Positions 6,524 through 14,818 are shown, numbered from the stretch's first letter. The stretch is 45,567 nt of DNA from an uncultured Clostridia bacterium (GCA_948919095.1 CAQYCU010000002.1:1-45567); one strand, 5' to 3'. The notes: generated by a model not told the origin, from the sequence alone. Translations and numbers: made by a program.

Positions 6524-7377
6524 TGGTTAGTAATAAAGATAATATCTTGAACAAGTTTTTAGAAAGAAATTTATACAAATTAACAAAATATACTGAGACT
6601 GTTAATAATGGTAAAACATTTTTTACACAAAATGATTGTAGTATTATTGAAGGTATGCCTCAGTATTATGAAATAGATGAATATGGTAGAACAAAAGGTG
6701 CTATTGCTATAATTAGTAAAAATACTTTATCAATAAGAACGGAGAAACATTTAAATTATCCAAATCCAAGTGGTTGGAGTAATATAATTAGCAATAGTGG
6801 TATTTTTGAAAGATGCCATTGTATTGCTTATAATTTGTCTGCTAAAAAGAATGATAAAAGAAATATTTTTATTGGTACAAAGGATTTAAATAAAAATATA
6901 ATGTCTCCTATTGAAAATGATATAAATAATTATATACGCAATAATGAAAATCAATATATTAGAGTATTATATAGGGTTACTCCTAAATATAAGGGAAAAA
7001 ATCAAGTTCCTACTGGCGTACTTATAGAAGCTAAAGGTATTGATACTGATTATGAATTGTGTGTGTTTTGTTATAATGTTCAACATAAAATAAAATTTAA
7101 TTATAGTGATGGAAGTATCAAAGAGGATAATAGAGGATTTTTAGTGCCTGTTGTTGATAATATTAAAAGGTTATCTTTTGAAAGAAAAGTAATTAAAGAA
7201 AAAAATATTGATTTTGTTGTTAATACTCAAACTAAAAAATATCATTTTGAAGATTGTTCAATATTAAAAAATGTTGACCCTAAGTATTTAGTAGATATTA
7301 CAACTAAAGAAAAATCTTTAATAAAAGATGGTTATTCTAATTGTAAAATATGTGATGAACATGGTAAAAATGGCTGA
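6523..7377 (+). CDS. DNA/RNA non-specific endonuclease with C-terminal Ada-like Cys motif (284 aa)
   Basis: Residues 45-170 match the beta-beta-alpha-metal (His-Me finger) nucleases of the streptococcal EndA/Spd type. FERCHCIAYNLSAKK has the catalytic His99 where family members show R-x-H-L, NIFIGTKDLN supplies the metal-site Asn114, and MSPIENDINNYIRN and RVLYRVTPKYKGK match the conserved end of the fold. These enzymes cut DNA and RNA without sequence choice. No signal peptide is visible, unlike the secreted homologues. The tail (about 230-278) has HFEDC and GYSNCKICD, a pattern like the Ada zinc-binding or H-x3-C...C-x2-C surface motif. The gene overlaps the upstream unknown gene by one base. 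Possible roles are toxin, anti-phage nuclease or scavenging; the sequence does not decide. Confidence 0.8.
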   Translation: MVSNKDNILNKFLERNLYKLTKYTETVNNGKTFFTQNDCSIIEGMPQYYEIDEYGRTKGAIAIISKNTLSIRTEKHLNYPNPSGWSNIISNSGIFERCHCIAYNLSAKKNDKRNIFIGTKDLNKNIMSPIENDINNYIRNNENQYIRVLYRVTPKYKGKNQVPTGVLIEAKGIDTDYELCVFCYNVQHKIKFNYSDGSIKEDNRGFLVPVVDNIKRLSFERKVIKEKNIDFVVNTQTKKYHFEDCSILKNVDPKYLVDITTKEKSLIKDGYSNCKICDEHGKNG

Positions 7378-7390
7378 TTAGATATGTTTC

Positions 7391-7415
7391 TTGTAAGTTA
7401 TAATTATTTTCAATC
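7391..7415 (+). repeat. Element repeat, copy 3, near the right end
   Basis: TTGTAAGTTATAATTATTTT followed by CAATC. It is inverted relative to copy 1 at 2739-2762 and lies about 10 bp from the right attP arm (7424). Confidence 0.7.
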
Positions 7416-7439
7416 TACTCTTAAGTGTCTATTTTTACA

Positions 7440-7904
7440 TTAACCTTCTGGTATATCATGCATACATATTGCTATTGCAAGTGATAGTCCAAGTTTTGTT
7501 GATGTTTCAAATCCTGAGCCTATTGCTAATCCTTCTGGTATATTGTGTAGTGCTATTCCTAATGTTATTATTATTCCTGTTTTTATTAGGCTATTGTAAT
7601 TTTTTTTGATTGATACATCTTTTTGTTGTTCTTTTTGGCTAAATATATTTTTTACTACTATGTCACAGAGTATCATAACTGCTACTCCAAGGGATATTCC
7701 TAGTATTGCTCTATATATGTTTGATATTTCAATTGCTTCTGGAATTAGATTGAAACATACTATTGATAGCATTAGCCCTGATGCAAATGATAATACAAAA
7801 CTTATAAATTTGTTTGAGTTTCGCTTTGATATTATTCCAATAAGGCCTCCTATTGTTGTTCCTACGGTCCCAAAGAATAGTCCTATTAGTGATGTTTGTA
7901 ACAT
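7440..7904 (-). pseudogene. ZIP family metal transporter, 5' part of interrupted gene
   Basis: The ATG at 7904 follows AGGAGGTAATA. The fragment begins MLQTSLIGLFFGTVGTTIGG and carries the first helices of a ZIP permease, a charged cytoplasmic loop (FSQKEQQKDVSIKKN), the metal-site helix IV (ALHNIPEGLAIGSGF) and the start of helix V, ending ICMHDIPEG followed by a stop contributed by the inserted element. The missing helices are at 851-1139. A product of 154 residues lacks half of the transport site and is unlikely to work. Family members import zinc, iron or manganese. Confidence 0.85.
7446..7454 (+). repeat. Right attachment core
   Basis: TTCTGGTAT, identical to 1140-1148. To its left is the attP arm and a TAA supplied by the element that now closes the zip 5' fragment; to its right is zip coding sequence. 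Confidence 0.8.
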
Positions 7905-8049
7905 TATTACCTCCTTTTTGTTTTTTCTTCTATAGTATTATATTATCTTATTTATAAAAAAAGACATGTATATTTTTTTATTTTTTATGGTAAAAAATAT
8001 ATTGTTGTGTTATACTATTTAAAACATAAGATTAAAAGGAGATTTTTGT

Positions 8050-9100
8050 ATGAATTCTAAACATTCTAAGAAGAAAAAAAATACAAGAATTTTTGTATCT
8101 TTATTTCTGATTTTGCTTTGTATCGTAGGAATTGCTTATTTTGTTTATAATAAAAAACAAAATATTGCTAAAGAACCGATAGATAGTTTTCCTGAAAGCT
8201 TTGAATATAATGATTTAATTGATGTAGACATTATTAATTCTGCACGGTGATACTATTGATATTGAGAATTTGCAACAAAATGATATTGTTGAGAATAATA
8301 AAATTACTGAGAACACTACTTCTAATAATAAAGTAGTTGATAAGAATACTACCTCTCCATATTATATAAAAGTAAATTATGCTGCTCAAGTTGTTACTAT
8401 TTATACCAAAGATGATAATGGTGATTATTCCGTTCCATTTAAGGCTATGGTGTGTTCAACTGGTGTTGCTACTCCAACATCTGGTGTGTATAAAATTCCT
8501 GCAAGGTGGGAATGGCTGCATCTTCAGGGTGATGTTTGGGGACATTATAGTACTCAAATTAAAGGTAATATTTTGTTTCATTCAGTTCCTTATTTGAGAA
8601 AGGGTGAACTTGATAGTTTGGAGTATTGGGAATATGATAAGCTTGGAACTTACGCATCAGCGGGTTGTGTGCGCTTAACTGTTCAGGATGCAAAGTGGAT
8701 TTTTGATAATTGTAAAAATGGTACTCAAGTTGAATTTTTTAGTAGCCCTGATACTGGCCCTCTTGGTAAGCCTTTTGCTAAAAAAATTTCTTCTTATGAG
8801 GATTATTTAAGAAATTGGGACCCTACTGATTCTCATCCAAATAATCCTTGGAGAAACTATAAGGCGCCTACTCCTTCTCCAAGTACAGATACTGTGAAAA
8901 ATGAGATAACTACTAATACTGTTGATAATACTATTAATTCTAATACAGTTAACAATATAGTTTCTAACAATGAAGTGACTTCAAATATGATTGGTAATAT
9001 TACTAATGATAATGAGGTAAATTCTAATACAACTAATGATATAACCAATAATGAAGTTATGTCTAACACTACTGATAATTCTATTAATACTATTGATTAA
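8050..9100 (+). pseudogene. L,D-transpeptidase (YkuD domain), frameshifted
   Basis: The ATG at 8050 follows AAAGGAG. The first frame has a basic start and a membrane anchor (RIFVSLFLILLCIVGIAYFV) and stops at 8250 (SAR then TGA). A second frame, open from before 8236 to 9100, continues with GDTIDIENLQQNDIVENN and then the YkuD domain: YYIKVNYAAQVVTIY, FHSVPYL and the catalytic TYASAGCVRLTVQD. One indel between about 8225 and 8240 would join them into a protein of about 350 residues that crosslinks peptidoglycan by 3-3 bonds. The tail (about 70 residues) is a low-complexity Asn/Thr/Val repeat. No slippery run is visible at the break, so mutation or sequencing error is likelier than programmed shifting. 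Confidence 0.8.
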
Positions 9101-9106
9101 TATATG

Positions 9107-9152
9107 AAAAAAGAGAATTTCGAAGATATCATTTTTCGTTATTCTCTTTTAT
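9107..9152. terminator. Bidirectional terminator between ldt and tyrS
   Basis: AAAAGAGAAT (9109-9118) pairs with ATTCTCTTTT (9141-9150), with an inner CGAA/TTCG pairing. A and T runs lie on either side, fitting both convergent genes. Confidence 0.8.
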
Positions 9153-9158
9153 TATGAT

Positions 9159-10367
9159 TTATTTTATTAATTTGCAAAATCCTTTTTTGCCTTTTTTTAG
9201 TATTGGGTTTTTACTTAATTCTTCGTCTGTTATTTTGTATGTTATGTCTGTTATTTTTTCATCATTTAATGTTATTCCGCCTTGTGCTATTAGTGTTTTT
9301 GCTTGTCCTTTTGATTGTACAAATCCTGCAGAAATTATTGCTTCTAATATTGTAGCATCTGGTTCTATTTTTGCTGTTGGCATATTTTCTGCATTGCCTT
9401 TTCCTGAGAATAGATTTTCTGCCGCTTCTTCTGCTTCTTTTGCTGCTTTTTCACCATGTACTAATTTTGTTATTTCAAATGCTGCTATCTTCTTTGCCTT
9501 GTTTATTTCTTCTCCTTCAACTTCTGTTAGCTTATTTATTTCTTCCATTGTTAGGAATGTCAACATACTCATTACTGTTTTTACATCTGCATCTGCTATG
9601 TTTCTCCAATATTGGTAGAATTCATATGGTAACGTTTTTGTTTCGTCAAGCCATAGTGCTCCTTTTTCGGTTTTTCCCATTTTTTTTCCTTCTTTTGTTG
9701 TCAATAGTTTAAATGTAAGTCCAAAGGAATCATTTTTATTGAATTTTCTAATTAAGTCTACTCCTCCTATTATGTTAGACCATTGGTCATTTCCACCCAT
9801 TTGAAGTTTGCAACCATATTTATTATATAAATACCAAAAGTCGTATGATTGCATTAACATGTATCCCATTTCAAAAAATGTTAGGCCTGAATTTAGTCTA
9901 TTTTTGTAGCATTCTGCTGAAAGCATTCTTGTTACAGTAAATTGTGTTCCTATTTCTTTCATAAAGTTTATGTAGTTTAAGTCTAGTAACCAATCTGCGT
10001 TATTTACTATGATTGCTGAATTGTCTCCTTCGAAACTTAAAAACTTGCTTACTTGTTTTTTTATGCATTCTACATTATGGTCTAATTCTTCTCTTGTTAG
10101 CATTTTTCTCATGTCTGTTTTTCCTGATGGATCTCCTATTGTAGCTGTTCCTCCACCCATTAGTAATATTGGTTTATGTCCTTCTTTTTGCATGTATGAT
10201 GCTACCATTAGTGACACAAAATGTCCTACATGTAAGCTGTCAGCTGTAGGGTCTATTCCAATATAAAATGGTATGCCTTTGTTGTTTAATAATTTTCTAA
10301 GTTCTTCTTTATCTGTTACTTGTTCAACATATCCTCTATTTTCTAATATATCTAAAACATTTTCCAT
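9159..10367 (-). CDS. tyrS: Tyrosyl-tRNA synthetase (402 aa)
   Basis: The enzyme charges tRNA-Tyr with tyrosine. The class I signature is HVGH at residues 46-49, and the KMSKS-type loop is KMGKT at about 229-233. YIGIDPTADSLHVGHF, LMQSYDFWYLY and QMGGNDQWSNI form the tyrosine and ATP pocket. The C-terminal 65 residues are an S4 RNA-binding domain (FVQSKGQAKTLIAQGGITLN). The ATG at 10367 (MENVLDIL) is chosen over upstream in-frame ATGs because AAAGGA lies 8 bases before it; the upstream codons overlap that site. The gene follows prfA by 64 bases. No T-box leader is visible, so it is probably co-transcribed with prfA. Confidence 0.96.
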   Translation of the reverse strand: MENVLDILENRGYVEQVTDKEELRKLLNNKGIPFYIGIDPTADSLHVGHFVSLMVASYMQKEGHKPILLMGGGTATIGDPSGKTDMRKMLTREELDHNVECIKKQVSKFLSFEGDNSAIIVNNADWLLDLNYINFMKEIGTQFTVTRMLSAECYKNRLNSGLTFFEMGYMLMQSYDFWYLYNKYGCKLQMGGNDQWSNIIGGVDLIRKFNKNDSFGLTFKLLTTKEGKKMGKTEKGALWLDETKTLPYEFYQYWRNIADADVKTVMSMLTFLTMEEINKLTEVEGEEINKAKKIAAFEITKLVHGEKAAKEAEEAAENLFSGKGNAENMPTAKIEPDATILEAIISAGFVQSKGQAKTLIAQGGITLNDEKITDITYKITDEELSKNPILKKGKKGFCKLIK

Positions 10368-10431
10368 ATACATTTTCCTTTCTTGCTTTATTTGTTGTTT
10401 CTTTATCCACATTTTGTTCGTATTTTGTTGA

Positions 10432-11496
10432 TTACTCTCCTTTTAATTTTTCTGCTGTGTCTGCTGCAATTAAGCTATCTATCATTGTATCAATGTCTCC
10501 ATTTAAAAAGTTTTCCATTTGATAAACACTCATTCCAATTCTGTGGTCTGTAATTCTCCCTTGTGGGTAGTTATATGTTCTTATTTTTTCACTTCTTTCA
10601 GCATTTCCTATTTGGCTTCTTCTTTCACTGTCAATTTTACTATCACGTTCTCTTTTTTCTTGTTCATATAAGCGAGATTGTAACATTTTCATTGCATACT
10701 CTCTGTTTTGGAATTGTGACCTTTCTGTTTGACATTCTACTACCATACCTGTTGGTACATGTATTAATCTAACTGCAGATGATGTTTTGTTTATATGTTG
10801 TCCTCCTGCTCCTGATGCTCTAAATACTTCCATTTTTATGTCTGCTTGGTTTATATTTATTTCAACGTCTCCAACTTCTGGTAATACTGATACTGATGCT
10901 GTTGAAGTGTGTATTCTTCCACTTGCTTCTGTTTCTGGTACTCTTTGGACTCTATGAACTCCACTCTCAAATTTTAGTCTACTGTATGCGCCATCACCTT
11001 TTATCATAAATGATATTTCTTTATATCCCCCTAACTCTGTGGCATTTTCATTTAATACATCTACTTTCCAGTGTTTTTTATCACAATACATTGAATACAT
11101 TCTAAATAGTGTGCCTGCAAATAGTGCTGCTTCATCTCCTCCTGCTCCTGCTCTTATTTCGCATATTACGTTCTTGTCATCATCTGGGTCTTTAGGAATT
11201 AATAATATTTTTAATTCGTCTTCTAGTATTGGCAATTTTTCTTTTGATGATAACATTTCTTCCTCAGCTAGTTCTTTCATTTCTGGGTCTTTTAATAGTT
11301 CTTTAGATTCTTCATATTGTTGTTTTACTTTTTTGTATTCTCTATATTTTTCAACTATTGGCTCCATATTAGCTTGTTCTTTCATCATTTTTCGCCATTC
11401 TTCTTGGTTTGCAATTACCTCTGGGTCACTAATTGCCTTTGTTAGTTCCTCATATTTTTTTTCAATGTCTTCTAAATTTTCAAACATAAGTATCAT
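10432..11496 (-). CDS. prfA: Peptide chain release factor 1 (354 aa)
   Basis: RF1 recognises UAA and UAG and triggers peptide release. The anticodon-like motif P-x-T is PET at residues 187-189 (QRVPETEASGR), GAGGDEA lies near 117-123, and the catalytic GGQ is at 231-233 (ASGAGGQHINKTSSAVRL). The length is usual. The start is unusual. A strong Shine-Dalgarno (AGGGAGG, 11533-11527) is followed by a perfect 9-bp hairpin (11521-11499) and then ATG at 11496; an in-frame ATG at 11487 gives the more usual MFENLE start. The hairpin would bring the Shine-Dalgarno close to 11496. It is the first gene of a probable prfA-tyrS operon. Confidence 0.96.
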   Translation of the reverse strand: MILMFENLEDIEKKYEELTKAISDPEVIANQEEWRKMMKEQANMEPIVEKYREYKKVKQQYEESKELLKDPEMKELAEEEMLSSKEKLPILEDELKILLIPKDPDDDKNVICEIRAGAGGDEAALFAGTLFRMYSMYCDKKHWKVDVLNENATELGGYKEISFMIKGDGAYSRLKFESGVHRVQRVPETEASGRIHTSTASVSVLPEVGDVEININQADIKMEVFRASGAGGQHINKTSSAVRLIHVPTGMVVECQTERSQFQNREYAMKMLQSRLYEQEKRERDSKIDSERRSQIGNAERSEKIRTYNYPQGRITDHRIGMSVYQMENFLNGDIDTMIDSLIAADTAEKLKGE

Positions 11497-11533
11497 ATAT
11501 GAATGTACTTTTTACATTCATACTTTCCTCCCT
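11480..11533 (-). promoter_or_regulatory. prfA leader: hairpin between Shine-Dalgarno and start, overlapping a 13-codon ORF
   Basis: AGGGAGG (11533-11527) is followed, read on minus, by ATGAATGTA, a 5-base loop and TACATTCAT (11521-11499), a perfect 9-bp stem. The same Shine-Dalgarno is also placed to translate MNVKSTFIYDTYV from 11521, whose UGA stop (11482-11480) overlaps the prfA start region. Both structures are seen in the sequence. Their use as a bridged start or as a coupled leader is inference. Confidence 0.5.
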
Positions 11534-11548
11534 TTTTTAATATTTTTT

Positions 11549-11578
11549 ATTATACACTCATTTATAGGTAAAAGTCAA
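11549..11578 (-). promoter_or_regulatory. Promoter of prfA-tyrS
   Basis: On minus: TTGACT (11578-11573), an 18-base spacer, TATAAT (11554-11549), about 50 bases upstream of the prfA start. Confidence 0.75.
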
Positions 11579-11606
11579 TTTTTGCTTAGTTTTTTGTTAA
11601 GTTTTT

Positions 11607-13400
11607 CTAAAGTTCTACATAATTAAATTCTATTTTCATTTTTTCTAATAATGTTTTTTCTCTATTTGTACAAGTTAATATTATGATTTGGTTATCTGCT
11701 TCACTTAAATATTGTAAGGTTTCTTTTAGTCTGTCATCGTCAAAATAAGCAAATGCTTCATCTAGTATTATTGGTATTGATTCTTTTGATAGTTCTTTTA
11801 TTACTGATAGTCTTAATGATAAATATATTTGTTCTATTGTTCCTATACTTAATTTTTCTATTGGTAAATAACTACCATTTTGAAGTTCAACACTTATCTC
11901 GTCTCCTAATATTATTTTATTGTAATTTTTATTAGATATTTTTTCTATGTTTTTAGATAATCTCTCACTAAACTTTGGCATAACATTTTTTTTCATTTCT
12001 TGATATGCTTCTTCCATCAATTCTTTTGTTATTTTAAATACTTCAGATTGTTTATTTAATTCTTCTAGTTTTTCTTTTTCTACTGCAAGTAATTCTTCAT
12101 ATTCTATTAATTCATCTAATTTGGGTTCTATATTTTCTCTATCTAATTCTGTTTTATGTAGTTCTAATTCTAATTTATTTATTTCTTCTTTATTTTGTTC
12201 TACTATCTCTTCTATTCCTGAATTAAATAAGTCATTTATATTGTTGCCATATTCGTTTATTAATTTCTCTTTTTCTATTTTATTGTTTTTTAATAATTGT
12301 TCTTGTAGTTCTTCTGTCTCTTTTTTTAATTTCAAATTATTTTCTTCGATTATTTTTGTATCTTTTTCTATTATTTTTGAATTATTTTTTTGGTATTTTA
12401 CTATAATATAAATTGCAAAAATTAAAATTAATAAGAATAAAATATAATTTAATATTTTGTTTTTTAATAAAATAAAATTAATTATATTCATTAAAATCAA
12501 AAATGTTAAAATTGCAAAATTAATTATTTGCTTTTTATTTTTATCTTTTTGTATTTTCTCTTTATTATTTCTTTCAATTTTTTTATTATTTTCTTCAATT
12601 ATGTCTTTTTTTATGTTTATTTTTTCTTGTTCTTTTTTATCATTATTAATTAATGTTTTTATTTTTTCATAAATTATTTTATTATTTTTTTCTTCTTCTA
12701 ATTGTTTTTTTATTTCGTTATTTTTATTTTCATATTCATATTTATAGTTTTTATATTGCTTAATCTCATTTATTTTTGTTTCATAATTATTTATATTTTC
12801 TTTTACTATATTTATTGGTTTTTCCTGACTTCGTTCTGTTCCTACTTCATTTAATAATAGTCTGTCTAACTTTGCTATTGCAGTTTTATATGATGTTTCT
12901 TCATTTCCGCTTTCTGCTAGATTTGCAATTTTTTGCAATAAGTTGTTTTGAGTATTTGAATTTATTTCTATTTCTTTTTGATTTGTTATTACTGTAGCTT
13001 CTAATACGTCTTTTTCAATTCCTGTTTGCTCAACAAAAAATTGGTTGCCAAGCTTTTTGTCAATATTATATTTTTCTGTTATATCATTATTGTTTTCATC
13101 ATATATTTTAGGTGTTTTCTTTTCAAAATTTCTATATATATAATATTTTTTTTCATCACCAAGTTTATAATTTATTGAACCTGAAAATTCTGATTTATTC
13201 CATGGAGAGTATTTATCATAATCGGTATATTTTTTTCCATTTTTATTTTTTGATATTCCATAAAACATACTTGTTATAAAATTTAATAAAGTAGATTTTC
13301 CAGTTTCGTTTTTTCCATATATCAAATTTATTTTTTTAAAATTTATTTCTTTATTGTTTAATTTTCCATATTGATTTATTTTTATTTTTTCTATTTCCAT
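11607..13400 (-). CDS. YhaN/SbcC-like SMC-type ATPase with membrane helices (597 aa)
   Basis: The head domain is split as in Rad50/SbcC. Walker A is GKNETGKST at residues 29-37 (INLIYGKNETGKSTLLNF); at the C-terminal end come the ABC signature LSIGTIEQIYLSLRLS and Walker B IPIILDEAFAYFDDDR. Between them is a long Lys/Glu/Asn-rich coiled coil. Unusually it is broken by two membrane helices (about 291-312 and 316-336). This arrangement is known from the YhaN type of AAA protein, partner of the YhaO nuclease. At 597 residues it is shorter than Bacillus YhaN, mainly in the coils. It has its own promoter (13447-13476) and lies 282 bases after the phosphoesterase gene. A role in DNA end processing near the membrane is likely. 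Confidence 0.8.
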   Translation of the reverse strand: MEIEKIKINQYGKLNNKEINFKKINLIYGKNETGKSTLLNFITSMFYGISKNKNGKKYTDYDKYSPWNKSEFSGSINYKLGDEKKYYIYRNFEKKTPKIYDENNNDITEKYNIDKKLGNQFFVEQTGIEKDVLEATVITNQKEIEINSNTQNNLLQKIANLAESGNEETSYKTAIAKLDRLLLNEVGTERSQEKPINIVKENINNYETKINEIKQYKNYKYEYENKNNEIKKQLEEEKNNKIIYEKIKTLINNDKKEQEKINIKKDIIEENNKKIERNNKEKIQKDKNKKQIINFAILTFLILMNIINFILLKNKILNYILFLLILIFAIYIIVKYQKNNSKIIEKDTKIIEENNLKLKKETEELQEQLLKNNKIEKEKLINEYGNNINDLFNSGIEEIVEQNKEEINKLELELHKTELDRENIEPKLDELIEYEELLAVEKEKLEELNKQSEVFKITKELMEEAYQEMKKNVMPKFSERLSKNIEKISNKNYNKIILGDEISVELQNGSYLPIEKLSIGTIEQIYLSLRLSVIKELSKESIPIILDEAFAYFDDDRLKETLQYLSEADNQIIILTCTNREKTLLEKMKIEFNYVEL

Positions 13401-13446
13401 TTTATACCTTCCATTTTAGTATAATCTTATTATTTTTTAGACAGTT

Positions 13447-13476
13447 TTTATATGTGTTTTTTTGCTTTTAAGTCAA
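13447..13476 (-). promoter_or_regulatory. Promoter for the YhaN-like gene
   Basis: On minus: TTGACT (13476-13471), an 18-base spacer, TATAAA (13452-13447). The rest of the 282-base gap to the upstream gene is A/T-rich, with no other gene or strong hairpin seen. Confidence 0.5.
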
Positions 13477-13682
13477 CTTTTGTTTTTTCTTGTATCTTTT
13501 GCAACCTTATGTTCGTTTTTATATTGTTTTTAAAATTGTTTTTAACTATCAATTCCAAATTGTTTTTTTGTGTTTTCTGTTCAATATATTCCTTATTTCC
13601 CAATCAATCCATCGTTTTATAGTTTCATTTCATTATTTTGGATTGTATTGTCAAATTAACAATTCTTCATTTTTTTCAATTT

Positions 13683-14714
13683 TCAACTTTCCATAATTCG
13701 ATTTTGTAATTCTAGTATCTTTTCATAAGTTTCTTCATCAATTTCTCCATTGTGAAATTTCAAATTTAGTTTTTTTAGAAAAATTCCTGATAGAGTTTTA
13801 TCATTTTCTGTTATTGAATTTTTATATTTTGTTTTGTCTTTTATTTTTATTATGTTATCTTGAATAAGTTTCATGTTTATATTAATTGAGAAATTTTTCA
13901 TTCCTGTTAAATGTATTTCATAATAATTATTTTTTGTTTCTATTAAATTTAATTTTTCTATTAATTCTTCTTGAGATAAAATATCTGTTATATTTATTTC
14001 TTTTTTTATAAATTCTTTTTCATCTATTTTTATAAATTTTTTATTTAAGAATTCTTTTCCGTTTAATTTTATTGTTTCTCCAAAATAAAATCCGTGTTCT
14101 CCAGGTTCATCAAATCCTAATGATATTAATGAACCTGGATAATATTCATCTTTTTTATGTATATGACCTATTGCTACATAACTAAATTTCTTTAATTTAT
14201 TTTTATCTATTTTATTATATTTAGAATCTGTATATATATCTCCATGAGTTATTAATATATTCATTTTTTCAGGTTCTTCTATTTTTATATTTTCTATCAT
14301 GTTTTCCTTCATTTCAAAATCATTAAAGCCATATCCATAAATATTTATATTTTCATATTTTATTGTTTCAACTTTTTCTGTAAATATTTTTACATTTTCT
14401 GACCAATTATATACTGAATAATATGAATTTTTTAAGTATGGATCATGATTACCTGGCGCTATAAATATTTTTGTATTTTTTATTTTTTTAAATAAATTAT
14501 TTATGTAGTCTATTGTTGTTTTTCTTATATTTTCTTCTTCATATAAATCCCCACTAATAAATAGATAATCTACTTTTTCTTCTTTTATAAAATCTATTAC
14601 TTTTCTAAATGCTTCTCTTTGTTCCATTCTTCTTTGTTGTCCTAAATTGGCTCTTTCTGCAAGTGTTCTAAATGGCATATCAAAATGAACATCTGCAATA
14701 TGTACAAATTTCAT
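13683..14714 (-). CDS. YhaO/SbcD-like metallophosphoesterase (343 aa)
   Basis: This is a calcineurin-like DNA nuclease of the Mre11/SbcD family. Metal-site motifs are in order: FVHIADVHFDMPF (Asp8, His10), YLFISGDLY, FIAPGNHDP, ILITHGD and AIGHIHKK, all in the first 190 residues. RTLAERANLGQQRRMEQREAF after the first motif is typical of the YhaO branch. The C-terminal part (about 230-343) is a smaller, Lys-rich capping region. The partner ATPase is encoded downstream on the same strand, as in yhaO-yhaN. Together they would process DNA ends or hairpins. The ATG at 14714 follows AAGGAGAAAAAGT. Confidence 0.85.
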   Translation of the reverse strand: MKFVHIADVHFDMPFRTLAERANLGQQRRMEQREAFRKVIDFIKEEKVDYLFISGDLYEEENIRKTTIDYINNLFKKIKNTKIFIAPGNHDPYLKNSYYSVYNWSENVKIFTEKVETIKYENINIYGYGFNDFEMKENMIENIKIEEPEKMNILITHGDIYTDSKYNKIDKNKLKKFSYVAIGHIHKKDEYYPGSLISLGFDEPGEHGFYFGETIKLNGKEFLNKKFIKIDEKEFIKKEINITDILSQEELIEKLNLIETKNNYYEIHLTGMKNFSININMKLIQDNIIKIKDKTKYKNSITENDKTLSGIFLKKLNLKFHNGEIDEETYEKILELQNRIMES

Positions 14715-14770
14715 TTACTTTTTCTCCTTATTTAAAATAATTTCAATAATATTAATTTATATTTATTTTA

Positions 14771-14818
14771 AAAAAATAAGCCAAATATATTTTTATTTTA
14801 TAATTTGGTTTATTTTTT
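14771..14818 (-). terminator. Terminator after the VirD4-like gene
   Basis: The arms at 14771-14786 and 14803-14818 pair over 16 positions with one G-U (ATTTGGTTTATTTTTT is the right arm on plus). On minus a T-rich run follows. Confidence 0.7.

Larger units (their letters stand above)
1140..7454. mobile_element. 6.3-kb integrative element with large serine recombinase, inserted in zip
   Basis: The two halves of one ZIP gene flank this segment. Both junctions carry the 9-bp core TTCTGGTAT (1140-1148 and 7446-7454), so the element proper is 1149-7454 (6,306 bp). Just inside each end are inverted arms: TGTTAAAATAGACACT (1150-1165) and AGTGTCTATTTTTACA (7424-7439). A large serine recombinase gene abuts the left core, as is usual for these integrases. 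No relaxase, replication gene or conjugation gene is visible, so it is a small integrative or phage-derived element rather than a self-transmissible one. A decayed terminase hints at phage ancestry. Cargo includes a type I toxin-antitoxin candidate, a membrane/PH-domain pair and a nuclease pair. Confidence 0.9.

Noticed and set aside
8225..8275. Programmed ribosomal frameshift in the L,D-transpeptidase gene
   Set aside because: No slippery heptamer, internal Shine-Dalgarno or downstream structure is visible at the break.
10368..10431. T-box riboswitch before tyrS
   Set aside because: Only 64 bases separate prfA and tyrS, too short for a T-box, and no AGGGUGGNACCGCG-type T-box sequence is present.
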